Origin: an uncultured Parabacteroides sp.
GTDB taxonomy: Bacteria > Bacteroidota > Bacteroidia > Bacteroidales > Tannerellaceae
Length of the DNA stretch: 15,701 nucleotides
Assembly (NCBI GenBank): GCA_900541965.1
Contig: UQLN01000079.1
Location: 1 to 15,701, forward strand
Direction of reading: 5' to 3'
Shown: positions 15,397 to 15,701 of the stretch, in pieces
Numbering within the stretch: the first letter of the stretch is position 1
How the letters are laid out: each line of letters begins with the position of its first letter
Made by a program: the position numbers and the translations under genes
The notes under the pieces: model-generated
What the model saw: the letters and a program-made list of their open reading frames with translations, nothing else
The model's database searches: none
What the model was told of the DNA's origin: nothing

Positions 15397-15591
15397 AGTT
15401 CGTCTAAGACTACGTTAGAAGCAACAAATATATAAACTAATTATGGCATATTAAATACATAAAGCTTTGATATTTAAGGCATATTGTTTACAAGAATATT
15501 CACAAAACGTGAGAATATATGATTCGCAACGACTTTCACGGCACAGTATTTTTCAATTTGCCCTAATTTTTAACGTAGTCTTAGACGAACT
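15397..15591. repeat. Probable invertible promoter segment (inverton)
   Basis: A perfect 21-bp inverted repeat bounds this 195-bp segment. The left arm (15397-15417) contains TTCGTCTAAGACTACGTTA and the right arm (15571-15591) is its exact reverse complement. Each arm holds a short dyad, GTCTAAGAC or GTCTTAGAC. The 153 bases between the arms carry one good promoter and no gene. Arm length and total size agree with the invertible promoters before Bacteroides fragilis capsule loci, which are just under 200 bp (from memory). A reading frame begins about 60 bases past the right arm. The repeat is seen directly; inversion itself is inferred. An alternative is a long hairpin or a small mobile-element remnant. 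Confidence 0.65.
15425..15455 (-). promoter_or_regulatory. Promoter inside the inverton, pointing left
   Basis: On the - strand TTTA (15455-15452), a 19-base spacer and TATATTTG (15432-15425) match the Bacteroides consensus with one mismatch in the -33. Transcription would start near 15418, at the edge of the left arm, and run toward the export operon. After inversion the -7 would lie at 15556-15563, just before the right arm, and would drive the gene at the window end. No equally good promoter faces right in the present orientation; the nearest is TCAATTTG at 15553-15560. Confidence 0.55.
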
Positions 15592-15651
15592 CATAAATAG
15601 AAATATTATATACGAAATAGGGTAATAACAAATACAAACGATTAATTATAT

Positions 15652-15701
15652 ATGGATATGAACACGAAACTACAAGGTCTATGCCCCCTAACCAGACCGG
15701 T
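15652..15701 (+). CDS. Start of a gene cut by the window end (perhaps a capsule-locus regulator)
   Basis: From the ATG at 15652, or the second ATG at 15658, the frame reads MDMNTKLQGLCPLTRP and is open to the edge. Sixteen residues are too few to identify it. The context, about 60 bases after the right arm of a probable invertible promoter, is where Bacteroides capsule loci place their first gene, an UpxY antitermination factor. That identity is inference only. No clear Shine-Dalgarno is present. Confidence 0.4.
   Translation, partial: MDMNTKLQGLCPLTRP

Noticed and set aside
15312..15407. 31-codon frame ending in the left inverted repeat
   Set aside because: It is short, has no promoter or ribosome site, and an in-frame stop lies just upstream; most likely chance, though a recombinase-gene remnant cannot be excluded.
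1..15701. CRISPR array, transposase or toxin-antitoxin pair
   Set aside because: I saw no regularly spaced long repeats, no transposase motif and no small gene pair of that kind on either strand.

Overview
The window looks like chromosome of a gut Bacteroidales, Bacteroides or Parabacteroides (I lean to Parabacteroides but cannot settle it). The reasons are: a type III glutamine synthetase (GlnN) of the Bacteroides class; proteins of families DUF4251 and DUF4136; promoters with the Bacteroidetes pattern TTTG-N19-TAnnTTTG; A-rich leaders with little Shine-Dalgarno; and a likely invertible promoter at the right end.

Layout, left to right. (1) 4-140: tRNA-Phe(GAA) with its own terminator. (2) 141-930: about 800 bases without a convincing gene, ending in a cluster of 14-bp direct repeats in a 21-bp register. 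(3) 979-2914: three envelope genes on the + strand, a secreted DUF4251 protein, a DUF4136 lipoprotein and a small outer-membrane beta-barrel. (4) 3030-4839: a LytS-type histidine kinase and a LytTR response regulator that overlap by 8 bases, with a good promoter of their own. The 21-bp repeats in front of gene 979 have the spacing expected of LytTR binding sites, so the pair may control the envelope genes (inference). (5) 5179-6876: a SAM methyltransferase (-) divergent from a metallo-beta-lactamase-fold hydrolase (+). (6) 7001-9190: glnN, closed by a bidirectional terminator shared with the next operon. (7) 9271-15012: a five-gene - strand operon, in transcription order ABC ATPase, MacB/FtsX permease, second MacB/FtsX permease, membrane-fusion protein and TolC-type outer-membrane channel. 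This is a complete MacAB-TolC-like tripartite export system.

(8) 15013-15701: AT-rich intergenic DNA with what I consider the most interesting element of the window. A perfect 21-bp inverted repeat (15397-15417 and 15571-15591) bounds a 195-bp segment. Inside it a Bacteroides-type promoter (TTTA-N19-TATATTTG) points left. To its right a reading frame begins at 15652 or 15658 and runs off the window. This matches the architecture of phase-variable promoters of Bacteroides capsule loci, here in the OFF state for the right-hand gene. In this orientation the promoter faces the export operon, so an inversion switch could in principle affect both sides. No recombinase gene lies in the window, so any invertase must act from elsewhere.
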